A stretch of 64,000 nt of DNA, from positions 7,561,501 to 7,625,500 of the forward strand of contig NC_092563.1 in the NCBI RefSeq assembly GCF_037975245.1, given 5' to 3'. The translations under genes and the position numbers were made by a program. Positions 1 through 21,399 of the stretch are shown here, piece after piece. The notes beneath the pieces are model-generated. The model was not told the DNA's origin. It searched no databases and saw only the letters and a list, made by a program, of their open reading frames with translations. How positions within the stretch are numbered: position 1 is the stretch's first letter; each line of letters opens with the position of its first letter. Source of the stretch: Apostichopus japonicus. Taxonomy: Eukaryota > Echinodermata > Holothuroidea > Aspidochirotida > Stichopodidae.

Positions 1-840
1 GCGTTCCAGCTTGCTTCATCCATGTAAAGACTTTGTAACACTCTCTTGTGGACACCAACTAAATCATCATTAGAATTGCAAAATGTTTATTGTCAACATT
101 TGTCTCTACCGAATATTCAAATTTTTCCTCAGCGAAATAGTCCCAAACATGCACTGTCTAGCCATGGACATTTTCTTCAACTAGTTGAGCTAACAATTCA
201 GTACTGCCATCAACTCCAATTTTTTATCAATGAAATGAAAGCTAACGTGACTTACACATTTGATATATTTCTGAAATATATTGAGAACTCCCTACCAAAA
301 CCACTTGCCCTAAAATCATCTAGTATACCCACACAGAAATAAGTCAGTTCTGGTCTCTGTTTCAGACCACAGACTACATAACCATCACTAACAACTTGAT
401 CAACGTGAGCAAGACAAGATCATCGACGCTCAGAAACAATTAACTAAATTACCCCAATTTCATCTTCTGACTAAGGTATGTCCTTCCTGAGAGATTAAAT
501 CAGACCAATTGTACCATTGTAGTTGAAAAGTGATAATTGGAAAATATTGACAATGTCAGAGAAAGTCTACAATATTAATCAGCGGAAGAGAGTTACTGTA
601 ATTATTTAAGGTATTTGCACACCTTTGATTAGGACCACCTGGTAACAAGGACTACTAAACCAAAGACACTTTGCTTAAAATTACTGAAGGGATCATTTAC
701 AGATCCAAGACATATCTTGATCTTTATATTTGGGGCTCCAGAAAGTACTTGCAACAAGTAGTACATGATCAGCTAGTTGGGAAAATGTTTCCAATGCTAA
801 TACTGCTCTTAACTGGCCTCTCATACCATACTCAAAAGCA

Positions 841-921
841 CTCGTATTGACAGTATGAACAATTCCTGACCTTCATCAGATATAAACATGATAAACATAC
901 TGCTCATACTGTCAGTACGAG
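841..921. repeat. Imperfect inverted repeat, 18-bp arms
   Basis: Left arm CTCGTATTGACAGTATGA (841-858) pairs with TCATACTGTCAGTACGAG (904-921) with one mismatch across a 45-nt loop. It may be a decayed palindromic element or a weak RNA hairpin. Nothing else supports a function. Confidence 0.6.
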
Positions 922-1313
922 TCCTTGAGAAACTTGACATGACAGTACCAAATGGAACAAATTGTCCCAGCGAGGGTGACATAACTTACTGTCTATGAAT
1001 ATTCATTAAAACTGAATAAACATTAAAACCCCACCAAGATCCCAAAACAGCTGGTTGTGTTTTACTATTAAGTTATAAAAACTTTACCAATACACTCAGT
1101 CACACAAGTGTGATGTCTCTTACAAACACTATAAACAAATCCTTCGTGTTGGAAAAGGTGTAATGACAATGGAAACTTCTGCCTTGACCTTTATATGCAA
1201 ATTAATATTAATTTGAATCTTAACAGATTTTCTGAAGGATGCAAACATATTTTGGAACATTAATGAGACTGAAAATTCCAAAACTTACTGGTTTTGGATA
1301 TTTACAAAGGACG

Positions 1314-1384
1314 AGCTTACCTGTCTCCTCACAACCTTAGCACCTCATGCTACAGTGCTAAGGTTGTGAGGAGACTGATAAGCG
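1314..1384. repeat. Strong hairpin with perfect 21-bp stem
   Basis: Positions 1323-1343 are exactly complementary to 1355-1375 around an 11-nt loop. Pairing resumes beyond the perfect stem with GCTTA on the left and TAAGC on the right, separated from it by two mismatches. The whole is about the size of a microRNA precursor, but perfect pairing also fits a small foldback element. It lies about 390 bp past the PSMD7 stop codon. No strand or transcript is evident. Confidence 0.7.
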
Positions 1385-1765
1385 AGGAACGAAGTAAATA
1401 CATAGTATGTGCTGAAGTGAGATGTATTGCTTGGCAATAGATGTTACATTCACCTGCACACAATCATCCGAGTTAACATTTTAACCATCGGGTACTTTCC
1501 AACTCTTCTTCACATTCACAATTTATGCTTGATGTTGTCACCATTAAATGTCCAAAAAGCAGCTCCTTGCCAGGCTTCTCACTTGAATCAAACCAACACG
1601 AAAAACAACCAATCGTTAAAACATATTCATGACCTGGATTGGCTGACTTAGTTATGACATTCCACGCATGCGGCAATCTTTCATCTGAGGAGGCAGCAAT
1701 CGCAATGGTCTAGACAATACGTCCACACCTTTTCTTATACGTCTTGATGGAATTCATAAATGGAT

Positions 1766-9971
<8,206 letters not shown>

Positions 9972-12900
9972 TTTTGTTCGATTTGTGTTACATGTGAATA
10001 TATGTGTATGACAATGCGATGTTGATGTTAACCTGCAAAGTTCAGCCGTTCTCTCAGATTGATGTATTTTTTTCGTACTGATAACAGACGCTCGCTACAT
10101 GCAAGCTAAGATATGTTCTATCGTCCTGGGAGAAGGGGCTCAGGTGATGTTTAATAGATTCCTTACCTTTTTAATTTTATAAAGGAGAGTGATTAGGTGA
10201 GAAAAGAAGCTGTATTTTGCAACTTTTGAAATAACGGTAAATTCCCAGTTTTGGTTGTGCTATATACACACAAATATATCTTTTGTTTTCTGTGCACTAG
10301 AAATTATTTGGGAATATTCTATCAGTTATAGCGGGTGTTGAAGCCCTTTGATTTCTTTCGAAGGGAGGGGGTTATCCCCTAGAAGTATAAAAACTGCATA
10401 CAATATGATGTGGTCTCAGAGAAGTCATTTCATCACTGACTGACATAACATGTGGGTTAATTAATTAACTCAGTTACTATCTAATACCAATTTCGGCGTT
10501 CCAAGCAGGCCAATGTATATAAAATCTGCCATTCTGAAAATCGCTGAAAGTCTATAGTCCAACGATGTGAGCCTAGCATGTACACTCATACACATGCATT
10601 ATTCTTTATTCATTGATCATTTATTCATATTCGTCTGGTGAGTAATAGGGCATCTATATAACTGATAATATGTGTCAATGACTCGTGGATGAAGAAAGGA
10701 AGTTGAAAAAAGTGAGCCACGCACGTTTGCAATGTACTTTCGCCTATATGGTTATGACCTCATCCAATTAATAACCATAAATGAAATACCATACATGTAT
10801 AGGGGGAACCGCTTTTCTCACTTAAAACCCAATGTAGTGACTCTTAGCTATATACGAAGTTGTAATTTCATTATCATATGTTGAAATAATATCAGATTAC
10901 ACAAATTAGTCCAATGTTTTTTTTTAGTTCTACATAACTTGTTTGGTATCGACCCTTCCGTTAAAGCGAATTTAATCCGGATAATGCACGGGATATTGTG
11001 TCTTTTAACCCGAGAATACAAGAAAAAACAGGATGTGTGAACTTTTCACTTTTCCGCAAAGTTTATTCCATTTAATGCCGCATTCGTCAAGATAGTGATA
11101 ATTTCACTTGTTCCTAGTATACACTGGACAAGTTTCGATTATCCACTTACAAGTTACGTTCATCCGGTGTGCTTGTACTTCTTTCGATGTAATCGGTAGA
11201 CGTGGGGAATTTTGATGGACACATTACAATTTCCAGGGGGGGGGGGTGGCAACCTCAGGCTAGGGAGGTGGCAAGAAAATTTGACAGAAGATCTATACAC
11301 TTTGTGTATCATCCTTCAAAGAAAGCACACTTGTATGGTTGACTTTCTCCACCGGCAAATTGTCAAGAAATGTCATTCGTTACCCCCCAAAAAATGAGGG
11401 AGGTTCGTTCATTTTTCAGTAACATTCCCAGCTACGCGCACCATTAATTATTCGAGCACACTGACAATATTATTGGTCGCATAACGATAATCCCTTACAA
11501 CCCTTATGCCGAAAAACAGAAACATCTGCACTTTCACAACGGACATATTATCTGTAACCTCATTTACATATAAAGCTCTGGGCGGAAGATGTTATTTATA
11601 CCGTCAGTGATTCTGAGCAAACCGCTAAAAGCAACGACAACTTCATGATGTTATTGATATATGCATCAACTAACTAGTTACTTGGTGTATATACAAGACT
11701 TACGATTTGATTTCAAACTAGTACAACGATATCAATTAGCTATGCCTGATAACAGGTTCACAGTGACCTGTATAATCGGCACCTCTTCGTTGAAGTCCGT
11801 TTTAACCACAGAGGTTAACCGTCAATGACCTTTTTTTCCCGATCGGATAGTAACGAATTAAGGAAACTGGAGACTGATTTTGACGTTATTGACCGTTAGC
11901 TTGTGACGTCACGGATCCTGTCATATAACAGTAGGCCGTAAAGGAAAACAGGAAACTTACTCACCTAAGGATTAACGGAACACTTTGTGTATTGTCCAGC
12001 AACTTTGAACAGACACACTAAGATCTTCCCAAGATTAGCAATACGACCGGCAACTTTACTCTTTAAATACAAAACAGAAATGTATGACATGTTAATCTAT
12101 AAGTTTCAAATGAACTTTCTTACTCTAATGACGTCAGCCGTATAGACCAGTGTATATCCCTTGTCAGTACTGAATTAATCAATGGTTGGTATATATTCAT
12201 ATTGCGATGTATCGAAATATTTAAGAAGAAAATTAGATGTCAAGTTTTCAAAAAAAAGAGATAGAAGAAAAATTTCCTTGTGCATCTAAGACATTACATT
12301 TCCTTGTTTGCTTCAAGTCTACTTCTGCTGCAGAGCATGTTAACTACATATGCCGTTATATGGAAAACGTTACATACTGACATGATAGGAACTGAACGCA
12401 AATTCACCAGGATGTTAATAACAAATTTCTCTTTCATCTGTCAAATATACTATATAATTATCTACCATCTTAATCTGTCAGCGTCATATACTCACAAATA
12501 TGCTAACTTCCCAACCAAACTGGTCGCCAGTAAACAAACTTTGAGACTTCTTTTGATGCCCCCCCCCCCCCCTTAAGGGCAGTTGTTCTTCCTTACTTGG
12601 ACATTCAATACTGTTTCATTTGACAAGTATGCCCTTATGTATAGACATTTAATGATTCGATGATTGAAAGTAGTCACCCATGGGCTTTCAACCCGAACAT
12701 CACCATTATGTTATCCTCCTATAGGTACCGCACCACAATTAGAGTAGTGTTCATCCGCTCGAAAGGTTAACCATTGTCAGAGAAAGGAGGTAAAAATACC
12801 TAAGGTATCGTAAAGCTTGTTTAAGCATGTTATCAGTTACTGTCATCGTTTGTTCTGCCTTTATATGAAAGAGCATAATTATAGTACAGATGCATGGTGT

Positions 12901-13543
12901 GAAAATATGGAGGATCGAAGGTGATATAAACCATTTTAGAAAATCTTTGTTGATGTTACTCCAAGCGAGCAGATGGAAGGACGGGGGTTCAGTATGCTTA
13001 ACTTGCTCCTCTTCTAGCTCAAAATCTAAACGGTCATGATTTGCAAGTACCATGATAGGCCAAGATCTCAGCTATCATGTGGTGGGTGTGATATACCAGT
13101 TGGAAACTTCTATCTATGCTTTGGCAGGTCTTGAAAGTGACGGGTGTGTAAGTCAATGGAACAATTAATTGTGGTGCGAGACCTATAGCAAAACGAATAC
13201 AACACGTTTCATCTCAGTGTAATATACTGTATAACGTATATGCCAAATCTGTTTATGTCATTTTAGTTGGATTTGACCACAAAACTTTATACTAGATATT
13301 CCAAACGCTTGACAAATATATATCTGTTTTTTGTGTGCAAACGCTTTGTATTTCGCGGAAAGCTGTATGTATTAGGAGCAATAAACTAGAAATTAAATTG
13401 AGGTTAAAAGATGAGACTTTTACGGCACGTTTCTTCACTTAGAAAAAAAATATTTGATACAAACATACCACATTACCAATTAAATTGAATTCATTCTTAT
13501 AACCTTATAGGTAGGCCTATATGTACAAACATTATCACCTCAG
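9972..13543. other. Intergenic region upstream of PSMD7
   Basis: No conserved coding exon is seen on either strand. The PSMD7 promoter should lie just right of 9971; I see no TATA box. Short open frames at 11212-11397, 12280-12576 and 12751-13053 show no domain, signal peptide or splice context and are probably chance. A run of 14 C lies at about 12559-12572. Confidence 0.5.
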
Positions 13544-14704
13544 AATAACCAGTTAATACGGAAGCTTAAAAGTGCCATCAACATAAGAAAAACTTTGCCC
13601 CATAAATTCACATTTTCAGTAGATTGTTTAGATAACAAGATATTATAATATCAAAAATAAGAAAACTGTTGGATTGCTCATTTAAAGGGTGTGAAGACTC
13701 ACGCACAAAGAAACGTCTCATGCCGGTAATCTGACCTGGTGTCGAATGATGTGTAACAGAAGTTTAAGACACCCCCATCGATCCCAGAAAATACACACAC
13801 AGCTTGCTACCGTCGGTAATTAGACACTAGTGTACAGTCAATACATACAACTACGGTCAATACCCACAACACAGTGTACATAGCAGCGATGGACATCTCA
13901 GGTCTAGAAAAAAGATAACAAGGTATCACGTTTCATTAATGTCTGCATTTTGTAGCGACAAGAAGAAACCTACACTTGCAAGCAACGGAAAGTTAACTTT
14001 TTCAGAGCGCGAGTATTCAATGCCTTTAACTGAGCAATTGACAACTTTCTGCAAAATGTTTAATTGACAACTTACCATATCTCGTCAATTCATCATATTT
14101 CTGCAAATTGTTCAATTGTTCACTTCATTCCATCTGATCAGAACAATTGAACAATTTTCTGCAAAATGTTTAATTGACAACTTATCGTATCTCGTCAACT
14201 CAATATTTTTCTGCCATATGTTTAATTGTTCACTTCATTCCAACTGAACAATGAAACAATTTTCTGCAAAATATTTAATTGTTCACTTCAATCCATCTGA
14301 GCTATTGAACATTTTTCTGCAAAATGTTTAATTGACGAGATATGATAAGTTTTCAATTGAACATTTTGCAGAATTTTTTTTTAAATTGACGACATATTAT
14401 AAGTGGTCAATTCAACATTTTGCAGAAAATTGTTCAATTACTCAGTTGGAATGAAGTGAACAATTGAACATTTGCAGAAAAATGTTGAATTGACGTGATC
14501 TGATAATTTGTCAATTAATCATTTTGCAGAAAAATGTTCAATTGCTCAGTTAATGCAACTGAGCAATCCAACATTTTTTTCTGATTTTCGATAAGATATT
14601 TTCTTGTTATATCTAAACAATTTACTGAAAAATGTCAACTTATTGGGGCAAAGTTTTCTTATGTTGATGGCTCACTAAAGCTTCCGTAAGTTACTGTTAT
14701 TTTG
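13544..14704. mobile_element. Foldback element with arms of about 140 bp, interrupted by a MITE
   Basis: The left arm (about 13544-13681) matches the reverse complement of the right arm (about 14566-14704), with shared blocks such as GCCATCAACATAAGAAAA, ACTTTGCCCC, TTGTTTAGATA and GTTGGATTGCTCA. The core, 14030-14565, is built of short units (TTTCTGCAAAATGTTTAATTG and variants) in plus orientation on the left and inverted on the right, so the whole can fold back. No coding capacity is visible. A separate MITE sits in the left arm/core junction. Outer target duplications are not clear. Confidence 0.7.
13682..14029 (+). mobile_element. TTAA-flanked MITE, copy 1
   Basis: The element runs from AGGGTGTGAAGACTC at 13686 to GTATTCAATGCCT ending 14025, with TTAA on both sides. 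The ends are imperfect inverted repeats of about 20 bp. The interior matches three other copies in this window, including GATCCCAGAAAATACACACA and GATAACAAGGTATCACGTTT. It is inserted in the foldback element at 13544-14704. This copy lacks part of the right subterminal region seen in the others. Confidence 0.8.
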
Positions 14705-14915
14705 AAGTTTCAAACGACTGCACGTCGATCACCGTTGTATTACTCATATTTGTCACTTCCACAGTCTACCATTATTGGGACGACGGAACTATTCGGGAAG
14801 TGCGTCGTGATTGGTCTGAGGAAATATACACTTGTCTATCACTTTTCACCGAATTGATACAAACTTCCGTTGGATAACAGGCTTGATCGATATGTTAGGA
14901 GAAGACAGAAGTGTC

Positions 14916-14951
14916 TATATAAAGAAGGTCTTGGATAAAAATTATTCAGTC
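14916..14951 (+). promoter_or_regulatory. TATA box and initiator of the Kazal gene
   Basis: TATATAAA at 14916-14923 is followed by the initiator-like TCAGTC at 14946-14951. The initiator A at 14948 is 32 bp from the first T of the TATA box, the usual spacing. This puts the start of transcription about 85 bp before the ATG at 15033. The core promoter is predicted from motif and spacing only. Confidence 0.6.
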
Positions 14952-15032
14952 AACAATTACTCAATCTGAAGAAACTTGAAGTATTTTCGTTTTATTGAGA
15001 ATTTATACACCTTCGAACATTTTACAAACAAA

Positions 15033-16785
<1,753 letters not shown>

Positions 16786-17179
16786 AATCGCCTTTACTGA
16801 AATGGTGCACAGAAAATTCCTCACGTGATCATTCTTAGGTGATTGTGAGTTTACAAGACCGATGTACAGTGACAATTTGATATAGCGGTGTCCAATTGAG
16901 GTACTTCAACCGCAAGTTAACCATTCTTAGGTTTTTGTGTTTTTAGAAGACATGCATATACCGGTACTTCTATGTGAAATATCGGTATATACAATCGCGA
17001 TATGAAGTACCCGTGTCACCATCGCATCGTGGCTCCGGTTTAATATTCATCATTTGCTTGCATGGGCGAATTACAGAACTCCCGTCTATATAAATTACGG
17101 TGATCTTTGAGACGAGATATGAGCCTCGCCTGTCTCATATATAGGACGAATGGCAGCCCGAGATCAACAGATGAAGGAA

Positions 17180-17185
17180 AATAAA
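17180..17185 (+). terminator. Candidate poly(A) signal for the Kazal gene
   Basis: AATAAA about 395 bp after the stop codon, in an AT-rich context. It is the first canonical signal I noticed downstream. No transcript supports it. Confidence 0.4.
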
Positions 17186-18915
17186 CATATTTTAACTTTT
17201 GGCATTTACGATTGATTTTAACGGATAAACCTCTTACAGAGAACTTGTTAGAAAGTGAATCGCATATGGTTCAGTGGTAAACGTTATGCTAACTATATAT
17301 ACACATGTGCCTTCAGTTGAATAAACCGTTTGCTTAAACAAAATTAATGATTGATAAGATGGAGATAATAGTCACATGATTTGACGACGCAACCATGTAT
17401 CCTTCTTGCTATTCAAGTAAAAACGTTTTCTATTGTTAGTTTTATTAACGCACTCACTTAATTACAGTCACTTTGTGTGTGACTGCGGTGTGTACGAGTG
17501 CGTGTGTGTGGGTAGAAGCCAGGATGGCTTGGGGCCTCGGTGGGTTGGGTCCTAGGTGGGTTGGGTGCGTCAGGGTGACGATGACTCACGAAAACGTTAC
17601 GCAGAAGATTTTCGTTCTCTATATTTTAATTATACTTTCATTGAACAGATAATTGACAACTTACCATAAATTAGGTGCACAATTTAAGTTGGTCTGTAGA
17701 CTAACTTTTAATATTGCTAGCCACATCCGTATTGTTTGCTTGTCGTGTACTAAGTAATGCTCCAAAAATTAATTATAAACAAACTATATCATTTCAAATT
17801 AACTGTTAATTTTTTCAAAAAGTTTTGGATAAAATATTTTTTCACATTTTTTAAAAGTACCAGTATTCTAATTCTGTATTCATTCATGCATTTTAGAGCA
17901 AAGCACGAAGAATTCGGGATCGATGAGATGTGTTTATATTTTTGTTTTATAGTCTTCTTACTAACAGTGATTAGTGTTTCACTACAAAAGAAATATAATC
18001 CTATATTTTCCCATGTACCTTGTTTTTCGTTAATATTAATGCTAATGTTCATGTCATATCATATTATTGAAGTGAGGGCGTTTCCAGTTTAAAACATTTG
18101 ATTGAAAACTGATATTTTGAACAAAAAGTTAAATTCCCCCCCCCCCAAAAAAAAATAGGATTTTTTTTAATTGATTTGTTTTAATTTTCAAGAAATTGAA
18201 ATTCCTTTAACACATTGAGCATTTTGGCGAAAAAAAATCAAAGCAGTATACAAACATGGGAACAACGACGAACAAAAGCTTTCGCCAAATGCACAATGTG
18301 TTAAACTATTTCAATTATTGGAAAATTTCAAAAATTGCGCTTTTTGTTCAAAATATTTTTCTTTGCCAAACTTTTCCAACTCTTGATCTTCACCATTGGC
18401 TGTCTTGTTGCATTATTCACTCAACCGACGATGTTGGGTCTTTATCTTTCCATTTTTTCTCACCCTTGTTCAGTCTCCGACGATCGTGTTGAAAATGATC
18501 CTTTTGTGGGTTTTTTTCTTTTAGTCTTCTTCTTTTATTTTTTATTTTATTTTATTTATTCGCATTTTTATCCTGGGTTGCTTATTCAGCAAAAGCTGGT
18601 TTCCAATAAGGCCCTGCTTTATACATTAAACGTTATACATAAAAAGTAAAACATAGCAATAAAAAACAATTAAATGTACAGATACAAAACAATTACAGCT
18701 GTAAAGTGGAGACAACTACAAAATAGATAAAAATGGAAACAAAACGACAGAAAAAATTTCTTCTAATTGTTCGACAGATTGTTCTGTCTTGACAGTTGCA
18801 AACGGAGGATATGGTAGTTCACATACAAATAAAGGGGAAACCCTTTCCTCTTTGACTCAAAGTGCCATTTTTGTTTTTTCGTAATCTTTGCTGGTAAGAG
18901 TTTTCTATACTAGAG
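17186..18915. other. AT-rich intergenic stretch
   Basis: No coding exon is supported. The 111-codon frame at 17757-18092 is Phe/Leu/Ile-rich because of base composition. Around 18190-18360 there are blocks such as AGCTTTCGCCAAATGCACAA and GGAAAATTTCAAAAATT that have relatives at about 21480-21620, suggesting a dispersed repeat. Confidence 0.4.
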
Positions 18916-19606
18916 CAGGCGCGTATCCAGGATTTTCTAACCCGGGGGGCGCGAATTACTATCTAAGCGGAGCGCCACCATCAGTTGGCGCGCAGCGTAC
19001 AAGAAAATTTCTGGTTTTGATACCCCCCCCCCCCAGATCACCGGAAACGGCACTTCTCGGGCTTGAAATGACCAACCAGATGTACACTTTTGGCCTGAGA
19101 ACCAAGTATTTCCTAATAGTTTTTTTTCCATCCATAACCTTTTTGAAGATTGTCAACCCGGCACACGTCATGTTCGACCTGATCGCATGTCCTGTGGGTC
19201 TTTGCTTTTGCAGGTGATTCTACGTCGCGGCCCACAATACCCGTCAGCCCCACTTTTCAAGGTTTTAAGCCCCAAATTTGTTCAGAATTTTAAAATTCAC
19301 ATTTCTCGTGAATAAACTCACTTCAAAACATACCCATAATGTTGTACAAAATTTCATCTATGGACAACCAATCTAGAAAAACTACCTTCAATCCCTAACA
19401 GACCGGTCAAAATTGCACGAGTAGAGGGAAGTGTGATGCAGAATGTTGGTCAGAAATTTTCGAAAATTCAGACACAGTTAATTTATTGGTGTACAAATAT
19501 TAAACCTCTTATAACGGCTATTATAAAACTTGGTTGAAGGAAATGAAAAAATAACAGATATTTCCGAAACCAAACACTGCACACAAAGGCGTAGGAGGCG
19601 CGGCGG

Positions 19607-19983
19607 CAGTGGCGGAGCTAGGGGTATTGGTCAGGAGGGGCGAGAATGGTCTGTAGAGGCGCTTTCGACACTATCTAAGCGGAGCGCCACCACTGGTTGG
19701 CACGTAGCGCACAGACAAATTTTGAGTAAAGATACTCCCTAGATCGCCGGAAATGACCCTTTCAGGGCCTGGCTAATTTGCGGATAAACGAAGAATAGGG
19801 TGTCATCGCCAAATTACACCAACAAACTGTGACAAATGTCAATAAGTAGATGAGAGCGCAATAAAAAAGTCAATAATCTAGAATAAGTAAAAAGTGGTAA
19901 AGAGCTGAAAAAGGCGCCAGCAGTCCATTTGAGTCCGTCAGGGGGCGCATCCGCCCCCTGACCGTATGGACGCTCCGCCACTG
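19607..19983. mobile_element. Small hAT-like MITE with perfect 8-bp target duplication
   Basis: The ends CAGTGGCGGAGC and GCTCCGCCACTG are perfect 12-bp inverted repeats. The 8-bp direct repeat CGCGGCGG flanks the element at 19599-19606 and 19984-19991. The interior carries the module with GGAGCGCCACCA and GGTTGGC shared by other copies in the window. At 377 bp with no frame, it is non-autonomous. Confidence 0.85.
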
Positions 19984-20339
19984 CGCGGCGGGGGTGCAGC
20001 CCCTATAATTCGCCATTACTAATGTAAAAGAAACTTTTGACATAATTGGACCTCCATGCTTTTTATACATCTACATGAGACATGTCGTTGTTCACATTGC
20101 ATCCCGCGGTATACTGCGCAATTTGAACAGACCGTACGGTACATGATGGCATGCGATGTAATAACCGATGCTTGCTTATATGATATTGACATTGACACGT
20201 TGAACGCGCGCTTGGCGCGCGAAAACTTTTGGTTATTTTTTCAGGCAAGTCGGACAGTTTTGAGGCTTTTCATCCTGGAACGCCATTTTCATACTCACTG
20301 ATATGATGTGATATCTGCTGTTTGCGTTACAAATTCGAA

Positions 20340-20610
20340 CAGGCGCGTAGCGAGGAATTTGCCAAGGGAGGGGCGAAGCCTGTAGGCAAATTATCTAAGC
20401 GTAGCGCCACCATAGGTTGGCGCGAAGCGTACAAGAAAATTTTGGCCGAAAATGCCTCCCAGATCGCTAGAAATGGCACTACCCAGGACCATTTGTTAGC
20501 GCGAAGCGTACAAGCAAATTTTGGCCTTTAAGCACTTTCTATTTTGAAATTACTTAGCGATATCATTTAAAAAAATGCTGAATGGGGGGGGGGGGCGGTC
20601 GCCCCCATCC
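20340..20610. mobile_element. hAT-like module, partial
   Basis: It begins CAGGCGCGTAGCGAGGAATT and continues with the same order of blocks as the module at 3530: GCCAAGGGAGGGGC, TAGCGCCACCAT, GGCGCGAAGCG, AAAATTTTGGCC and GCACTTTCTATTTTGAAAT. A short internal duplication of GCGCGAAGCGTACAAG lies at about 20499-20514. The right end is not clear; it runs into a poly-G tract. Confidence 0.5.
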
Positions 20611-21065
20611 CAAAATGCGTCATGTTCCCCGACGACACGGTCGAGTTCGAGACCAGCCACAGTTGGTTTCATAGCACAATTGTACACACGCGTTATGATA
20701 AACCATATATAGTATATATATAGATCATTAGTGAGAGAGGAAAATAGAACCGTCAAAAAAATGGAGTTGTCGGTGTAAGGGGTAGGGTGAGGCACACTTT
20801 TACGAAATCATTGATCCGTCACTGGCTACCCTTCAGCGCTGTAATGATGTAACTGTTCCTCTTTCCCTTCCCGGTGTCTTCGCGTTTTTCTTTTACTCCC
20901 TCCTTTTCTCCTTCTTCTCTCTTTCTTCTTTTTCTTTTCCCTCCCTTCCTCTCCTCCTCCTCTTTTTCCCCTCTTTTTTCCTTTTTTCTTCTCTTTTTTT
21001 TTCTCCTCTTTTTCTTACCCGGGGGGCGCGCGCCCCCAACGCCCCCCCTGGATACGCACCTGTAG

Positions 21066-21396
21066 AGGGTATTTGACCATGTAAGTTGGATCCACTTCGG
21101 GTGTTTTTTTTTTTCGCCAAGATACTTTCCAGCCAATTTAACTTGCAATTGAAATCTTTGAGTTCTTCACAGGCTAATAATTTCCAACACGTTTTACAAT
21201 GCAAATTTCCGTTATTGTTATCGTCCAGCTCGCCGTGATCCACCTTTTCGTCATCGCTACTCTCCTCATCAAATGTTTGATCTGGCCAACAATGTGAAAT
21301 GAATTCTTCATACTTTTCAAAACTTTTGTCTAAGTTGGTAATCCATCTCGTATTCTTCTTCATCGACTAACGAAATGTCGTCCAGATCCATACTAT
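21066..21396 (-). pseudogene. Broken coding fragment, unknown family
   Basis: On the minus strand two overlapping frames look protein-like but are out of register. One starts at about 21392 (MDLDDISLVDEEEYEMDYQL) and stops after 24 codons. The other carries KYEEFISHCWPDQTF, an acidic stretch, then HCKTCWKLLACEELKDFNC and KLNWLESILAKKK before running into a transposon end. A single frameshift would join them. The acidic region followed by a CxxC-type segment resembles N-terminal parts of transposon-derived proteins, but I cannot name the family. It may be a degraded transposase or a stray exon. Confidence 0.3.
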
Positions 21397-21399
21397 AGC

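Larger units (their letters stand above)
1..1765. other. Intergenic stretch downstream of PSMD7
   Basis: I find no recognisable coding exon here. A 98-codon open frame at 46-342 resembles no family I know and has no splice or signal features. The two notable structures are inverted repeats at 841-921 and 1314-1384, listed separately. The PSMD7 3' UTR must lie in the right part of this stretch, but I could not pick a clear poly(A) signal on the minus strand. Confidence 0.5.
18916..21062. mobile_element. Composite hAT-like block with matching termini
   Basis: The left end CAGGCGCGTATCCAG at 18916 pairs with CTGGATACGCACCTG ending at 21062, with one mismatch over 15 bp. TAGAG lies directly outside both ends, which would be a 5-bp duplication. 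Inside are a block of about 570 bp shared with 2680-3250, a complete smaller hAT-like element (19607-19983), a third module from 20340, and a CT-rich run (about 20860-21020). It could be one element with nested insertions or several adjacent ends. No transposase frame is visible. Confidence 0.5.

Noticed and set aside
18888-19217. 109-codon frame beginning with a hydrophobic stretch
   Set aside because: It lies within the hAT-like block and shares its sequence with the non-coding copy near 2680-2900.
20819-21148. Lys/Glu-rich minus-strand protein and Phe/Ser-rich plus-strand protein
   Set aside because: The sequence is a CT-rich low-complexity run ending in a transposon terminus.
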